The notes below the pieces were generated by a model that was given only the letters and a program-made list of their open reading frames with translations, did no database searches and was not told the origin of the DNA. A program made the translations under genes and the position numbers. Below, in pieces: positions 63,897 to 64,000 of a stretch of DNA of 64,000 nucleotides. Position 1 is the first letter of the stretch; each line of letters starts with the position of its first letter. Location: the NCBI GenBank assembly GCA_963575745.1, contig CAUYUJ010020593.1, positions 204,679 to 268,678 of the forward strand, read 5' to 3'. Source of the stretch: Prorocentrum cordatum. Taxonomy: Eukaryota > Sar > Dinophyceae > Prorocentrales > Prorocentraceae.

Positions 63897-64000
63897 CTCT
63901 TCGCCCTCCTGCTCCTCTCCGTCCTCCTGCTCCTGCTCCTCTTCATTACACCCCCCTTCTCCGCTTCAAGGCGTTACTCACACAGGTAGTTGTGAACGCA

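Overview
The window looks like nuclear DNA of a dinoflagellate alga. Three things point there: very high GC with almost no recognisable host genes, dense repeats of every size, and two retroelement lineages whose protein fragments look like types I know from dinoflagellate genomes (a DIRS-like reverse transcriptase with a tyrosine recombinase, and a Ty1/copia-like polyprotein with a DNA-methyltransferase-like segment). A short stretch of CCCTAAA-type, plant-like telomere repeat is also compatible. No rRNA, tRNA, spliced-leader gene, CRISPR array or bacterial operon was found. Species-level identity cannot be read from the sequence, and all family assignments are by eye.

Layout. 1-737: decamer minisatellite. 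0.84-10.56 kb: decayed Ty1/copia-like element on the + strand, with the order gag, a long unassigned stretch, methyltransferase-like segment, integrase, reverse transcriptase, RNase H; every domain is split by stops or frameshifts. 11-26.9 kb: a patchwork of tandem satellites (units of about 10, 30, 65-80, 80 and 105-115 bp), trinucleotide tracts and short dispersed repeats. 26.9-33.7 kb: one 6.8 kb array of an approximately 11-bp G/C-rich unit with higher-order organisation, palindromic modules and a 172-bp MITE-like insertion. 33.7-37.3 kb: mostly featureless, with one unrecognised gag-like relic and a telomere-like stretch. 37.36-45.04 kb: a DIRS-order retrotransposon with split direct repeats (A1 - coding - B1 - A2 - B2) carrying relics of a gag-like ORF, RT, RNase H and tyrosine recombinase. 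45-64 kb: more satellites, several two- or three-copy dispersed repeats, and a four-copy family of foldback elements.

How it works together. Nothing here looks like a functioning host locus. The two retroelements once encoded their own replication and integration: integrase-mediated for the copia-like element, tyrosine recombinase-mediated for the DIRS-like element. Both are now too disrupted to make proteins, as the sequence stands. Other mobile traces are non-autonomous hairpin elements. The remainder is satellite DNA, in which the same unit families recur at separate loci, suggesting repeated seeding and local amplification. Most open reading frames in the window are products of high GC or of repeat periodicity and are not annotated as genes.
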